The notes: a model not told the origin generated them from the letters alone. Counted from the stretch's first letter, positions 15,294 to 24,718 are shown. The stretch: 64,000 nt of DNA from an uncultured Eubacteriales bacterium (GCA_900549545.1 URPA01000003.1:1-64000); one strand, 5' to 3'. Program-made: numbers and translations.

Positions 15294-16407
15294 ATTTGAA
15301 GTCCCCCTGTTTGTCACTAAGTCCTCACTTCCTCCGTTTGAGCGTTATGCTGAGCTGATAAGCCAGATATGGGACTCCCGAGCGCTTACCAACATGGGGC
15401 CTATGCACGAAAAGCTCGCTGCGGAGCTTGAAAAATATCTGAAGGTCAAGAATATCACCCTGTTCTCAAACGGCCATCTGGCGCTGGACAGCGCTATCCG
15501 TTCTCTTGAGCTGAAGGGTGAGGTGATAACCACTCCCTTTACCTTTGTTTCCACCAGCCACGCGATATCCATGAACGGCCTTACTCCGGTTTTCTGCGAT
15601 ATAAAGCTGAGCGACTACACAATTGATGAGGACAAGCTCGAAGCGCTTATCACCGAAAAGACATGCGCCATAGTGCCTGTACATGTTTACGGCTTTCCCT
15701 GCAACGTGCAAAAAATTCAGGCGATTGCCGATAAATACAGCCTGCCGGTCATCTATGACGCGGCACACGCCTTTGGCGTTGAGGTTGACGGTAAGGGCAT
15801 AGCCGAATACGGCGATATTTCCATGTTCTCGTTCCACGCCACCAAGGTCTTTAACACTATCGAAGGCGGTGCACTGGCATATAACGATGGAAAATATAAA
15901 AAGAAGCTCAATCTGATGAAAAACTTCGGGATAAGCGGTCCGGAGGATGTGGAAATGATTGCATTCAACGCCAAGATGAATGAATTTCAGGCGGCAATGG
16001 GCATAGCCAACCTCGAATGTCTCGACGAAAAGATAGAAAACCGCCGCCGTGCCTTTTCTGTGTATAAAGACCGGCTCTCCCGGCTTCCGGGCCTGCGTCT
16101 GGCCGAACCTGCCGGGAATGTAAAATGGAATTATTCATACATCCCCGTGCTGGTAGATGAGACCGCATTCAAGAAAAACCGGGACGAGCTTTACCATAGA
16201 TTAACTGAGTATAACGTTTTTGCGCGTAAATATTTTTATCCGCTTATAAGTAACACCGCCGCATACGCCGGAGTAAAGGCTGATGTGCCCGTGGCCCGGT
16301 ATGTGGCTGAGAGGATCCTGTGCCTGCCTGTACATAGCGATATGACCGAGCCTGAGACGAAGCTGGTCTGCGATATCATTGACGAGATATACAGATGTAA
16401 GGCTTAG
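15283..16407 (+). CDS. DegT/DnrJ/EryC1-family sugar aminotransferase
   Basis: This 374-residue PLP-dependent enzyme transaminates a nucleotide-linked keto sugar, usually a dTDP-4-keto- or 3-keto-6-deoxyhexose. The PLP lysine is in MFSFHATKVFNTIEGG. ITTPFTFVSTSHAI, VPVHVYGFPCNV and VIYDAAHAFGVE are classical family blocks. The dTDP-4-keto-6-deoxyglucose substrate would come from the RfbA/RfbB enzymes in the facing operon. With the overlapping acetyltransferase, it points to an N-acetylated amino-deoxyhexose in the exported glycan. The exact product cannot be fixed by eye. Confidence 0.9.
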   Translation: MSAKFEVPLFVTKSSLPPFERYAELISQIWDSRALTNMGPMHEKLAAELEKYLKVKNITLFSNGHLALDSAIRSLELKGEVITTPFTFVSTSHAISMNGLTPVFCDIKLSDYTIDEDKLEALITEKTCAIVPVHVYGFPCNVQKIQAIADKYSLPVIYDAAHAFGVEVDGKGIAEYGDISMFSFHATKVFNTIEGGALAYNDGKYKKKLNLMKNFGISGPEDVEMIAFNAKMNEFQAAMGIANLECLDEKIENRRRAFSVYKDRLSRLPGLRLAEPAGNVKWNYSYIPVLVDETAFKKNRDELYHRLTEYNVFARKYFYPLISNTAAYAGVKADVPVARYVAERILCLPVHSDMTEPETKLVCDIIDEIYRCKA

Positions 16408-16458
16408 TTTAAACCGAAGCTTCACTGGTGTGGATTTGAAAATGCATATGTAAGAGAG

Positions 16459-17565
16459 ATGTATAAGATGGCAGGGCCAAAAGTGAGCGTAATAATCCCC
16501 TCATATAATCACGAAAGATTTGTCGGCGATGCGATTAAGAGCGTGCTCCGGCAGGACTTTACAGATTTCGAGCTTCTCATAGCAGACGACTGCTCCGCAG
16601 ATAACTCTGTCAATATAATAAAGAGCTTTGATGATGAGCGGATAAAAACCTTCTTTCTAAGTGAAAACCTCGGCCCAACGGAGATACTCAGATTTCTTAT
16701 CGAAAACTCCTGTGGGGAGTATATCGCGCTGCTGAATTCCGACGACAGATGGTGCGATGAGAAGCTTTCAAAACAGGTCGCTTTTTTAGATAAAAACACG
16801 GCCTGCGCCGCCTGCTTTACCTGGGCCTCGCTTATTGACGAGCAGGGAAACGCCTGCATTAATGACGGAGATATGCTTGACCCTGAGGTTTTTATCCAGA
16901 ATAACCGCAGCCGCTTTGAGTGGCTCAACAGGTTTTTTTATTACGGTAACTGCCTGTGTCATCCGAGCGTCCTGATTCGTAAATCCGTTTATGAAGAGCT
17001 CGGCTATTATAACGGAGCTTACCGGCAGCTGCCCGATCTTGAGTATTGGGTCAGGCTCTGTTCAAAGCATGATATATATATTCTTGAGGAGGTTTTGACA
17101 GAGCACCGCAGGACAACCGGTGAAAATCAGAACACAAGTGCAAGCTCTCTTGAGAATTTGGAGCGGTACACAAGAGAGGCATCAAACATATTTGTACAGA
17201 CGTTTGAGAGGCTGGATGACGAAACGTTCATTCGGGCCTTTGGTGATAATTTCATTGTCTCTGGTGCACACTCCACGGCGGAAATAATCTGCGAAAAATT
17301 TTTTCTGCTTTTTAATAACGCCACATATGGCCAGACTTTAAAAGATCAGGCCTGTCAGTTTTACATGAATAATTACATGAAACCCGGCGTGGCCGAATGC
17401 TTCAGAGCCAATTATAATTTTATCCAGAAGGATTTTTACGCCTGCAATGTGCCCAAAATTGAAACTCCCGAGCCATCAAAGCTTTATGTTTGGTATATAA
17501 AATATATACCTGAGCCTCTAAAGCGTCTCTACCGCTTTTTCAAACGCCTGATAAAGGGTAAATAA
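16459..17565 (+). CDS. Family 2 glycosyltransferase
   Basis: The first 230 or so residues are a GT-A domain (KVSVIIPSYNHERFVGDAI, LIADDCSADNS, YIALLNSDDRW with the metal-binding DD). It would add a sugar to the lipid-linked surface glycan in the cytoplasm. A C-terminal region of about 120 residues, ending in basic KRLYRFFKRLIKGK, may associate with the membrane. Base composition is more A/T-rich by eye than the housekeeping genes. An in-frame ATG at 16468 is an alternative start. It is the last plus-strand gene before a shared terminator. Confidence 0.88.
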   Translation: MYKMAGPKVSVIIPSYNHERFVGDAIKSVLRQDFTDFELLIADDCSADNSVNIIKSFDDERIKTFFLSENLGPTEILRFLIENSCGEYIALLNSDDRWCDEKLSKQVAFLDKNTACAACFTWASLIDEQGNACINDGDMLDPEVFIQNNRSRFEWLNRFFYYGNCLCHPSVLIRKSVYEELGYYNGAYRQLPDLEYWVRLCSKHDIYILEEVLTEHRRTTGENQNTSASSLENLERYTREASNIFVQTFERLDDETFIRAFGDNFIVSGAHSTAEIICEKFFLLFNNATYGQTLKDQACQFYMNNYMKPGVAECFRANYNFIQKDFYACNVPKIETPEPSKLYVWYIKYIPEPLKRLYRFFKRLIKGK

Positions 17566-17580
17566 GGTGTCAATCAGGAC

Positions 17581-17621
17581 AAAAAGTCCCACGCGGCTTA
17601 GTTAACCGCGTGGGACTTTTT
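17581..17621. terminator. Bidirectional terminator between converging glycan operons
   Basis: Sixteen-base perfect arms (AAAAAGTCCCACGCGG at 17581-17596 and its complement at 17606-17621) give a U tract on both strands. They serve both the plus-strand and minus-strand polysaccharide genes. Confidence 0.9.
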
Positions 17622-17652
17622 GCCTCATCAGTTAGATATAATTACTGGTAGG

Positions 17653-19782
17653 TCATGACTGAAAATCCGTTTTGTTCAGCACCGTGAGATGCCGGTAGCC
17701 TCTCGACTGTGCCAGGTATACCCACGAGCGTTCTATCTGATGGGCAATGGTGCCATACAACTGGCCCTTCTCCTCCGGAAAATCGCCTGCGGTCAGGCCT
17801 GCTTTGAACATAGGCGCTACCGCCTTGCTGCGCGCCCAGAACATATTTCCGGCCGGAAAGACGAGATGCTCGTCGAGCACAACGTCAGCTCCGATGGAAT
17901 GTAGAAAATCAAGCAATTCCTTATCTTCGCCATGCCATAAAGCAGCTTCTTTTACAGCAGAAAACACATCCGGGATTATTATTCCCAAAGTGTCATCCGA
18001 CTCAAACAAATCAAAGATATATCTCACATACTGCTCGCTGCCAATAAGTGAGCTGAACAGGAAGCGTCTCCAGTTATCGCCATAAACAGTCGCTACTGAT
18101 TTTTTGGTATGAAAATGCCCGATATAATCGTATTTTTCAATAACTGGCGCAATCTGCGCGAGAAACGGAGCCACATCTCTGCCTCTGTTCGGGTAAACCT
18201 CCACATAAGCATTGGCGCATTTGCAGGCGGAAGAAAGCTTAGATACAATAGCGGCTTTCTTTTCCTCGCCGTCTGTACTTACATACAGGTCAAATTTATA
18301 TGGGATCTTGTTAAGCTCTCCTATAATTTCATCAAGAAGCTCAGTGAAGAAAACATGGACCTGAACAGCAATCCGTGGCCGCTCGTCATCAATATAGACA
18401 TACTGTTCTTTTTCTATCGTTCTGTCAGAAATAATTTTCAGTCTGTATTCTGGGGGAATGCTGAATAATGCCCTTGAGGCGGTGTTGATATTGGCATAGC
18501 CATATTTTTCGTCAGGCTCCAGATATGTTCCTTCTCCCCACTCGTTCCATGCGTTTATGAAAACATATCTCTGCTCCTCCGGGAGTCTTATCTGGCTCAG
18601 CCTTACAGCTTCGTTCATCCATTTGTAAAAGCTGTTCAGAGAGTATTTTGCAAAAGCGTGGAAGCCTTTGGCCCTGCGCGCAGAGTTATCCCATGCAAGC
18701 ATGCAGGAATAATGCTTTGGCACTTTGCTTGTTTTTTCTGTTTTCCATTCAAATATTTTTCTATCAACGCACTTGGGATAATTATATATAATTGCGCCAT
18801 CGTCCTCAACTTCCGGAACATTCAAAGCTTCACCATTCAAATTATGCGGCGGAAATTCGACTTCACCGTCAACATACTTAGAAAGCCCAAGATTCTGCGC
18901 CGTATGCCCAAATGTGTCGCAGATCCATATCAGAATCTCCCCCACGCCGATTTGCCTTGCTGCTTCGCGCCATTTGGAAAAGCTTCGCTTGCAGTCAGGA
19001 ATACTGTGGGGCGCATAGACGATAATCACAGGCTTACCATTGATCCTGATATAGCGTGGGTCACGCAGATATTTCTCCATATCCCGGATAAAAACTTCAT
19101 TGTCACGCTCCGAGTATTCCTGAGCGATAAGTATATCCGCATCAAGGCCGTCCCAGCGGCGCGTCCAGTTTTCGTTTGCCCAGCAAAGGCAGAATGGCAA
19201 GTCGATCTCGGGATGCTGCAAAAGAGCGTCAACCGGCTTCTCCATAAGCCTCTTCCCGGAAAACCAATAGTAGTAAAAGCAAAAACCGTATATTCCGTGC
19301 CTTTTGGCAAGCTCCGCCTGTCTACGCATCACCTCTATATCGCCAAGGCAATAGTAGCCTATATCCTTATGAGGAACTCTCGGCTGATAGTGGTTTTCAA
19401 AACGCGGGAGCGCTTTTTTTACATTTGTCCACTCTGTAAAGCCCTTTCCCCACCACTCATCGTTTTCTGGAAAAGTATGGAACTGCGGCAGATAAAACGC
19501 CAGAACCTTTACATCACTGCTCAAGGCTGAAAAATCCTGATCTTCTTCATACTGTGCCAGGTACATGGGCGCCTCATCATAATTGTCAAATGAATCTGGC
19601 GGAATATATTTTGCTTTTTTGAATTTTGATATTATATAACCGCGCAGACTGAGAAAAAAAGCCGCAAGCCCTCTGTGGCGCAGGATAGATATAGCATTTC
19701 GCAGTTTTTTTGTAAAGCTGCGCCTGCCCATAAATTCATAAATTGACTTATATAGCTTCTTGAAGAACTGGAAATCTCCCAT
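17653..19782 (-). CDS. WbsX-like (GH99-like) and RgpF-like two-domain glycan synthesis protein
   Basis: This 709-residue protein joins two modules. Residues about 91-430 match the WbsX/GH99-like family of polysaccharide loci (VLAFYLPQFHTFPEND, WWGKGFTEWTNV, FCLCWANENWTRRWDG, NAWNEWGEGTYLEPD). Residues about 475-690 match rhamnan synthesis protein F (VQVHVFFTELLDEI, YVSTDGEEKK, NRGRDVAPFLAQ, GHFHTKKS). Both families are linked to O-antigen or rhamnan assembly, so transfer of rhamnose or another deoxysugar is likely. It is the last gene of the minus-strand rfb operon, 6 nt after rfbD. Confidence 0.85.
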   Translation of the reverse strand: MGDFQFFKKLYKSIYEFMGRRSFTKKLRNAISILRHRGLAAFFLSLRGYIISKFKKAKYIPPDSFDNYDEAPMYLAQYEEDQDFSALSSDVKVLAFYLPQFHTFPENDEWWGKGFTEWTNVKKALPRFENHYQPRVPHKDIGYYCLGDIEVMRRQAELAKRHGIYGFCFYYYWFSGKRLMEKPVDALLQHPEIDLPFCLCWANENWTRRWDGLDADILIAQEYSERDNEVFIRDMEKYLRDPRYIRINGKPVIIVYAPHSIPDCKRSFSKWREAARQIGVGEILIWICDTFGHTAQNLGLSKYVDGEVEFPPHNLNGEALNVPEVEDDGAIIYNYPKCVDRKIFEWKTEKTSKVPKHYSCMLAWDNSARRAKGFHAFAKYSLNSFYKWMNEAVRLSQIRLPEEQRYVFINAWNEWGEGTYLEPDEKYGYANINTASRALFSIPPEYRLKIISDRTIEKEQYVYIDDERPRIAVQVHVFFTELLDEIIGELNKIPYKFDLYVSTDGEEKKAAIVSKLSSACKCANAYVEVYPNRGRDVAPFLAQIAPVIEKYDYIGHFHTKKSVATVYGDNWRRFLFSSLIGSEQYVRYIFDLFESDDTLGIIIPDVFSAVKEAALWHGEDKELLDFLHSIGADVVLDEHLVFPAGNMFWARSKAVAPMFKAGLTAGDFPEEKGQLYGTIAHQIERSWVYLAQSRGYRHLTVLNKTDFQS

Positions 19783-19788
19783 CGTGAA

Positions 19789-20652
19789 TTAACCTTTCTG
19801 CTCTTCTGCTGCAAGCAGGGATTCAATATATCTCGATACAGCGCTCTCCCAGGTTGGAAGGCATCCGAACCCGGCCTCTGCAAGCGCGCTTTTATCCAAT
19901 CTTGAGTTAAGCGGGCGAGGCGCAGGCACAGGGTATTCCGAGCTTGGGATTGGCCGAACTCTGGTGCTCTTCCCAGCCAGTCTGAATGTCTCCTGCGCAA
20001 GCTCCGCCCATGAGCAGATCCCCTCGTTGGTCGCGTGGTACAGCCCGTACTTCTCGCTGACAATCATGTCGCACAAAAGCGGAGCAAGATCGGCTGTATA
20101 TGTGGGGCTGCCAATCTGGTCGCAAACCACGCTGACCTCTTCCTTTGTCTCGGATAGTCTGAGCATGGTTTTTATAAAATTACCGCCGTTTATGCCAAAA
20201 ACCCAGGAGATCCTGACGATGAAAAATTTCTCCACCATGGCCCTGACCGCAAGCTCACCGGAAAGCTTTGTCATTCCGTACACATTGCGGGGATCGACAG
20301 CATCCTCCGGGCGATAAAAATTCTCTCCCTCCCCGGCAAAAACATAATCCGTGGAAATATAGAGCATTTTTATGTTGAGCTCGCGGCAGACGGAGGCGAT
20401 ATTAAACGTCCCCTGAGCGTTGACAGCCCAGCAGCGCTCAGGCTCTTCCTGCGCCTTGTCGACCTTGGTGTAGGCCGCGCAGTGAATAACCGCGTCAGGC
20501 ATATATTGCTTTATTACTCTTGAGACTGCCTCCGGGTCGGTAATGTCCATATCTCGGGAGGCAAGGCCCAGATTATCTATTCCGCGCCGGTCAAGCTCCC
20601 GGCATACATCAAAGCCCAGCTGACCGCTGACACCTGTAACAAGAATTTTCAT
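19789..20652 (-). CDS. rfbD: dTDP-4-dehydrorhamnose reductase RmlD
   Basis: This enzyme performs the final NAD(P)H-dependent reduction giving dTDP-L-rhamnose. The 287 residues carry the N-terminal GVSGQLGFDV nucleotide-binding loop, AYTKVDKAQEEPE, the STDYVFAG block and the catalytic YGMTK motif. VRISWVFGINGGNFIKTML follows. It lies between a glycosyltransferase and the WbsX-RgpF protein, separated from the former by 4 nt. With rfbA, rfbC and rfbB upstream, the full rhamnose pathway is encoded in this operon. Confidence 0.96.
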   Translation of the reverse strand: MKILVTGVSGQLGFDVCRELDRRGIDNLGLASRDMDITDPEAVSRVIKQYMPDAVIHCAAYTKVDKAQEEPERCWAVNAQGTFNIASVCRELNIKMLYISTDYVFAGEGENFYRPEDAVDPRNVYGMTKLSGELAVRAMVEKFFIVRISWVFGINGGNFIKTMLRLSETKEEVSVVCDQIGSPTYTADLAPLLCDMIVSEKYGLYHATNEGICSWAELAQETFRLAGKSTRVRPIPSSEYPVPAPRPLNSRLDKSALAEAGFGCLPTWESAVSRYIESLLAAEEQKG

Positions 20653-20656
20653 ATCT

Positions 20657-21643
20657 TCACACTATATTCTTTCTGCTTGCATTGATAATAAAATTAAAAA
20701 CCGGCTTTGGCATAAACGGCATTGCCAGTTCAAAAAGCGACGGATAGGGTGAAAAATGCCGCAGGGCAAAAATTGTTTTGCCGCTGGTCATGTCGCCTTT
20801 CTGATACGCCTGTCTGGCTTCGAGCCATTTCAGCCCATCCTGAAGTGTTTCCTTCAGCCGGGGCTTTGCAGGGAAGTTTTCAAGAAGCCACCTGACCGAA
20901 TCAAGCGGGACTTCTATTCTAAGCTTCAGATAGCTGCTCTTATCCTCAACTCCCAGCATGATACCGCTCTGGTTATCCCCGTGTTCGCGGTGGCGAATAA
21001 GCGGCTGCTGCAGGGATATCACAAGCCCCTCATTTGCTGCGTACAGGGCCAGATAATGGTCATAATACATATAGGGGTTGAACGGCAGCGCGGCCCTGGC
21101 GGTTTTTGCCGAAATGAGCATTGCGCAGCCGGACACGAAGTTTTTATGCCACAGAGTGTCAGTCAAATCATACCCGCTTCGAAACTGATGATGCCGCCGC
21201 ACCCTTGTGACGCTGTCAGCGATCTCGTTTCCAGCGCTGTCGATAATATACATATCTGAGCAGACCAGCTCCGCTCCGTGCTGTTTAAGCGCACCCATCA
21301 TGACAGTCAGCTTGTTTTCAAGCCAGATATCATCCTGGTCGCAGTAGGCAAAATAATCCCCCGCGGCTTCGCCGGTCATCAGCTCGAAGCTTTTGTTATA
21401 ACCCAGGTTCTGCTCACCTTTTTTTAGCACACATGGCACATTGTGCACACTCTCCCTGACGCAGCGCTCTATTTCATCAAACGGGACCGACGGAGAACAG
21501 TCGTCCCGGATAAAGAGACTGACATTCGGATAATCCTGAGCATCTATGGATACAAGCTGCTGACGCAGCCAGTCAAGATTCGGTTCATATAGCGACATCA
21601 GAACCGATATTGAAGGCTTACCTGTTTGAGTACATCCGTTCAT
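20657..21643 (-). CDS. Family 2 glycosyltransferase (rhamnosyltransferase-like)
   Basis: A 328-residue GT-A enzyme with ISVLMSLYEPNLDWLRQQL at the N-terminus, FIRDDCSP, and YFAYCDQDDIWLENKL carrying the metal-binding DQDD. This last motif is common in rhamnosyltransferases of streptococcal and clostridial surface glycans. Because dTDP-rhamnose genes flank it, rhamnosyl transfer is the favoured role. The start at 21643 lies 26 nt inside the end of rfbB, with no strong ribosome-binding site, suggesting translational coupling. Confidence 0.88.
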   Translation of the reverse strand: MNGCTQTGKPSISVLMSLYEPNLDWLRQQLVSIDAQDYPNVSLFIRDDCSPSVPFDEIERCVRESVHNVPCVLKKGEQNLGYNKSFELMTGEAAGDYFAYCDQDDIWLENKLTVMMGALKQHGAELVCSDMYIIDSAGNEIADSVTRVRRHHQFRSGYDLTDTLWHKNFVSGCAMLISAKTARAALPFNPYMYYDHYLALYAANEGLVISLQQPLIRHREHGDNQSGIMLGVEDKSSYLKLRIEVPLDSVRWLLENFPAKPRLKETLQDGLKWLEARQAYQKGDMTSGKTIFALRHFSPYPSLFELAMPFMPKPVFNFIINASRKNIV

Positions 21644-22637
21644 AGTAGGTCTTGTATTCTCCGTTAATTATATTCTCCCACCAGCTCCGGTTATCGAGAT
21701 ACCACTGGATGGTTTTCTGTATGCCGTTTTCAAATTTTGTCTCCGGCAGCCAGCCAAGCTCGGCGTGAATAAAGCTCGGGTCAATGGCATAGCGCATATC
21801 GTGGCCCTTGCGGTCGGTAACATATGTGATAAGGCTCTCGGGCTTACTCAGCGCGCCGCAGATGAGCTTTACTATGTCAATATTGCGCATCTCGTTGTGC
21901 CCGCCGATATTATAAACCTGCCCGACCGTTCCCTTTTGCAGTATAAGGTCGATAGCCGCGCAGTGATCCTCCACATACAGCCAATCACGGACATTCAGGC
22001 CCTCGCCGTACACGGGCAGCGCCTTATTTTCAAGAGCGTTTGCTATCATAAGCGGGATAAGCTTCTCGGGGAACTGATACGGCCCATAGTTATTCGAGCA
22101 ACGGGAAATTGTGATGGGCAGGCCATAGGTTCTGTTATAGGCGTTGCACAGCAAATCAGCCGAGGCCTTGGAGGCAGAGTATGGGCTGGAGGTGTGCAGC
22201 GGGGTTTTCTCTGTAAAAAACAGGTCGGGCCTGTTAAGCGGCAGGTCGCCATACACCTCGTCGGTTGATACCTGGTGATAACGCTCAACACCGAACTTCC
22301 GGCAGGCATCAAGAAGGACCTGTGTGCCGATAATGTTGGTCATCAAAAAGATGCCTGGATCCTCAATAGAGCGGTCAACATGGCTTTCCGCCGCAAAGTT
22401 CACCACAACATCCGGCTTTTCCGTCTCAAACACACTGTTGACCATGTCTCTGTCGGCAATGTCCCCGCGGATAAACCTGAAATTTGGCTTATCCATCACC
22501 GGGGCAAGCGTCGCCAGATTGCCCGCATAGGTAAGCTTATCAAAGCAGATCAGCTCATAATCCGGGTGATTTTTCTCCATATAGAATATAAAATTGCTTC
22601 CGATAAACCCGGCGCCGCCGGTAATAAAAATCTTCAT
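21618..22637 (-). CDS. rfbB: dTDP-glucose 4,6-dehydratase RmlB
   Basis: RmlB converts dTDP-glucose to dTDP-4-keto-6-deoxyglucose, shared by the rhamnose and amino-deoxyhexose branches of this locus. It has the NAD-binding TGGAGFIGSNFI, NFAAESHVDRSIEDP, VSTDEVYGDL and catalytic YSASK motifs, 339 residues, typical of the family. The ATG at 22637 has GGAGTGG upstream and begins 1 nt after the rfbC stop. An earlier in-frame ATG would lie inside rfbC. Confidence 0.97.
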   Translation of the reverse strand: MKIFITGGAGFIGSNFIFYMEKNHPDYELICFDKLTYAGNLATLAPVMDKPNFRFIRGDIADRDMVNSVFETEKPDVVVNFAAESHVDRSIEDPGIFLMTNIIGTQVLLDACRKFGVERYHQVSTDEVYGDLPLNRPDLFFTEKTPLHTSSPYSASKASADLLCNAYNRTYGLPITISRCSNNYGPYQFPEKLIPLMIANALENKALPVYGEGLNVRDWLYVEDHCAAIDLILQKGTVGQVYNIGGHNEMRNIDIVKLICGALSKPESLITYVTDRKGHDMRYAIDPSFIHAELGWLPETKFENGIQKTIQWYLDNRSWWENIINGEYKTYYERMYSNR

Positions 22638-22638
22638 T

Positions 22639-23193
22639 TCACCACTCCTCAAAGCCCGTTGCGGCGTCCTTCAGGAACGGCGACCTGCTGTCCTTTTCGG
22701 ACAGAATAGGCTTCTCAATACCCCAATCCACACAGAGCTCAGGGTCGTTCCAGCGGATACCACCGTCTGCCTCGGGTGCGTAAGGATTGTCCGCCTTATA
22801 AAGAAATTCCACATTGTCGGTAAGCGTCACAAAGCCATGGCCGAAACCTCGTGGGATGAGAAGCTGGCGCTTGTTGTCCTCAGAGAGCTCCACACCTACC
22901 CATTGCTTGTACGTGGGGCTGCTGGGGCGCAGGTCTACAGCCACATCCAGCACAGCCCCGCGGCAGCAGCGCACAAGCTTTGCCTGAGCCTTGTCCCCAC
23001 GCTGGAAGTGGATGCCGCGCAGCGTTCCTCTCACGGTGGAGGAGGAGTGATTATCCTGCACAAAGTTATAGTGCAGTCCTGCCTCTTCAAATTCTCTCTG
23101 CGACCAGCTCTCCATGAAAAATCCGCGATGGTCGCCGAAAACTTTCGGCTCGACTATGTATACGCCTTTCAATTTTGTCTCTGTAAATGTCAT
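22639..23193 (-). CDS. rfbC: dTDP-4-dehydrorhamnose 3,5-epimerase RmlC
   Basis: RmlC epimerises C3 and C5 of dTDP-4-keto-6-deoxyglucose on the way to dTDP-L-rhamnose. The 184-residue cupin has VFGDHRGFFMESW, QDNHSSS, TLRGIHFQ (catalytic His) and IPRGFGHGFVTL, all family hallmarks. It lies 11 nt after rfbA. Confidence 0.97.
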   Translation of the reverse strand: MTFTETKLKGVYIVEPKVFGDHRGFFMESWSQREFEEAGLHYNFVQDNHSSSTVRGTLRGIHFQRGDKAQAKLVRCCRGAVLDVAVDLRPSSPTYKQWVGVELSEDNKRQLLIPRGFGHGFVTLTDNVEFLYKADNPYAPEADGGIRWNDPELCVDWGIEKPILSEKDSRSPFLKDAATGFEEW

Positions 23194-23204
23194 TGCTTTT
23201 TTCC

Positions 23205-24083
23205 TCAGTAGATATACTTTCCGCTGGCCACATTGCGCAGGTGCGTGCCATAAGGGGATTTACCGTAGATCTTCGCAGACTCCACCAGCCGCTCGCGGCT
23301 TATCCAGCCGTTGCGGTAGGCTATCTCCTCCGGGGCTGATATCTGGATTCCCTCCCGGCTTTCAATCACGCGCACAAATTCCGCCGCTTCATTGAGCGCC
23401 TGCACAGTCCCTGTATCGAGCCAGGCGTAGCCGCGGCCAAGGGTTATCACCTGCAACGAGCCCTCCTCAAGATAGATGCGGTTGAGGTCTGTTATCTCCA
23501 GCTCACCGCGGGCGGAGGGTTTGAGGGCTTTTGCCCGCTCACACACCTTTTTATCATAGAAATACAGGCCGGTCACCGCGTAATTTGACTTGGGCTCAGC
23601 CGGTTTCTCCTCAATGGATATGGCTCTCCCCTCATTATCAAACTCCACCACGCCAAACCGCTCCGGATCGTCCACATAATAGCCGAACACTGTGGCGCCA
23701 TCTTCCGTCGCAACCGCGTGTTTAAGGTGGGCCGTCAGCCCCGCGCCGTAAAAAATATTATCCCCCAGAATCATGGCGCAGCGGTCGTTGCCTATAAACT
23801 CCTCGCCCAGAATAAAGGCCTGGGCAAGCCCGTCCGGGGAGGGCTGGACTTTATAAGACAGCTCGATTCCAAACTGACTTCCGTCGCCCAACAGCCGCTC
23901 AAAGTTTGGCAGATCACGGGGCGTCGAGATAATCAAAATGTCCCTGATTCCCGCAAGCATCAAAGTGGACAGCGGGTAGTAAATCATGGGCTTGTCATAA
24001 ACCGGCAGCAGCTGCTTGCTCGTCACCATTGTCAAAGGGTACAGCCGCGTCCCGCTGCCTCCCGCCAGAATAATTCCTTTCAT
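23205..24083 (-). CDS. rfbA: Glucose-1-phosphate thymidylyltransferase RmlA
   Basis: RmlA makes dTDP-glucose from dTTP and glucose-1-phosphate, feeding both deoxysugar routes here. The 292 residues start with MKGIILAGGSGTRLYPLT and include PVYDKPMIYYPLSTLMLAGI and the ILGDNIFYG block, all diagnostic. The ATG at 24083 follows GGGGGAG; longer in-frame starts lack support. It is the first gene of the minus-strand rhamnose operon (rfbA-rfbC-rfbB-GT-rfbD-wbsX/rgpF), with a leader of roughly 180 nt. Confidence 0.97.
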   Translation of the reverse strand: MKGIILAGGSGTRLYPLTMVTSKQLLPVYDKPMIYYPLSTLMLAGIRDILIISTPRDLPNFERLLGDGSQFGIELSYKVQPSPDGLAQAFILGEEFIGNDRCAMILGDNIFYGAGLTAHLKHAVATEDGATVFGYYVDDPERFGVVEFDNEGRAISIEEKPAEPKSNYAVTGLYFYDKKVCERAKALKPSARGELEITDLNRIYLEEGSLQVITLGRGYAWLDTGTVQALNEAAEFVRVIESREGIQISAPEEIAYRNGWISRERLVESAKIYGKSPYGTHLRNVASGKYIY

Positions 24084-24259
24084 TACATCTCCCCCAAGCT
24101 TTTTTCCTGCTTCCGAAAGTTGCACCTTCTCCACAATACGCTCTATGTTTTCTCGTCCGGCTGCTCAACTGGCCGCCTTTAAGGAACATTGAGTGGAGCT
24201 TCCGATATTCCAGCGTTGCCGGGGTTGGATATTCGTATAAAACGTGCATCTTATCCAGT

Positions 24260-24288
24260 ATTACACAGGTATAAATATGGTACTACAA
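24260..24288 (-). promoter_or_regulatory. Possible promoter of the rfb operon
   Basis: On the minus strand TTGTAG (24283-24288) and TGTAAT (24260-24265) are 17 bp apart. The match is moderate. Between this and 24600 I see only A/T-rich DNA with no gene. Confidence 0.4.
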
Positions 24289-24629
24289 AAACCTTTATAA
24301 TGCAAGAAAAATGTATTTTTCGCGCGACCATTGGAGCTGGAAGCCCGTCTGATCCTGCCGCACCACGTTTTTCCGCTAAAGTAAACGATGATTACATCTG
24401 CAAAAAGTGAATTATGAGAGACTCGATGTTATGATGATGGAACTTTTTATTGAAATATTTGGATACTGCAAAAAAGTGGCAAATTCCCTTCTATTTTGGC
24501 ATTTTAATATACACCCTTACCCTATATTGTCATTTAAAACCTCTCAATCGTAGACGCGTGCTCGGCAAACAATTTCGATTTTATTGAGAGATTTATGTTT
24601 CTTTTCCTTTCGCTAAAGCTTTTTTCTCT

Positions 24630-24699
24630 CCCCGGCATAGCCGGGGGTTGACTTTGGTGCAACCAAGTCAAGCCGCCGGCAGGGTTTCCTGCCGGCGGC
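24630..24699. repeat. Three back-to-back perfect hairpins
   Basis: Hairpin arms are 24630-24636/24640-24646 (CCCCGGC), 24648-24657/24663-24671 (TTGACTTTGG, one extra base) and 24672-24683/24688-24699 (GCCGCCGGCAGG). They are separated by 1 and 0 nt. They follow the spoIIIAH stop (24719) on the minus strand, but neither end has a clear U tract in that direction. Confidence 0.75.
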
Positions 24700-24718
24700 G
24701 TTTTGCGTACATTCTGTT

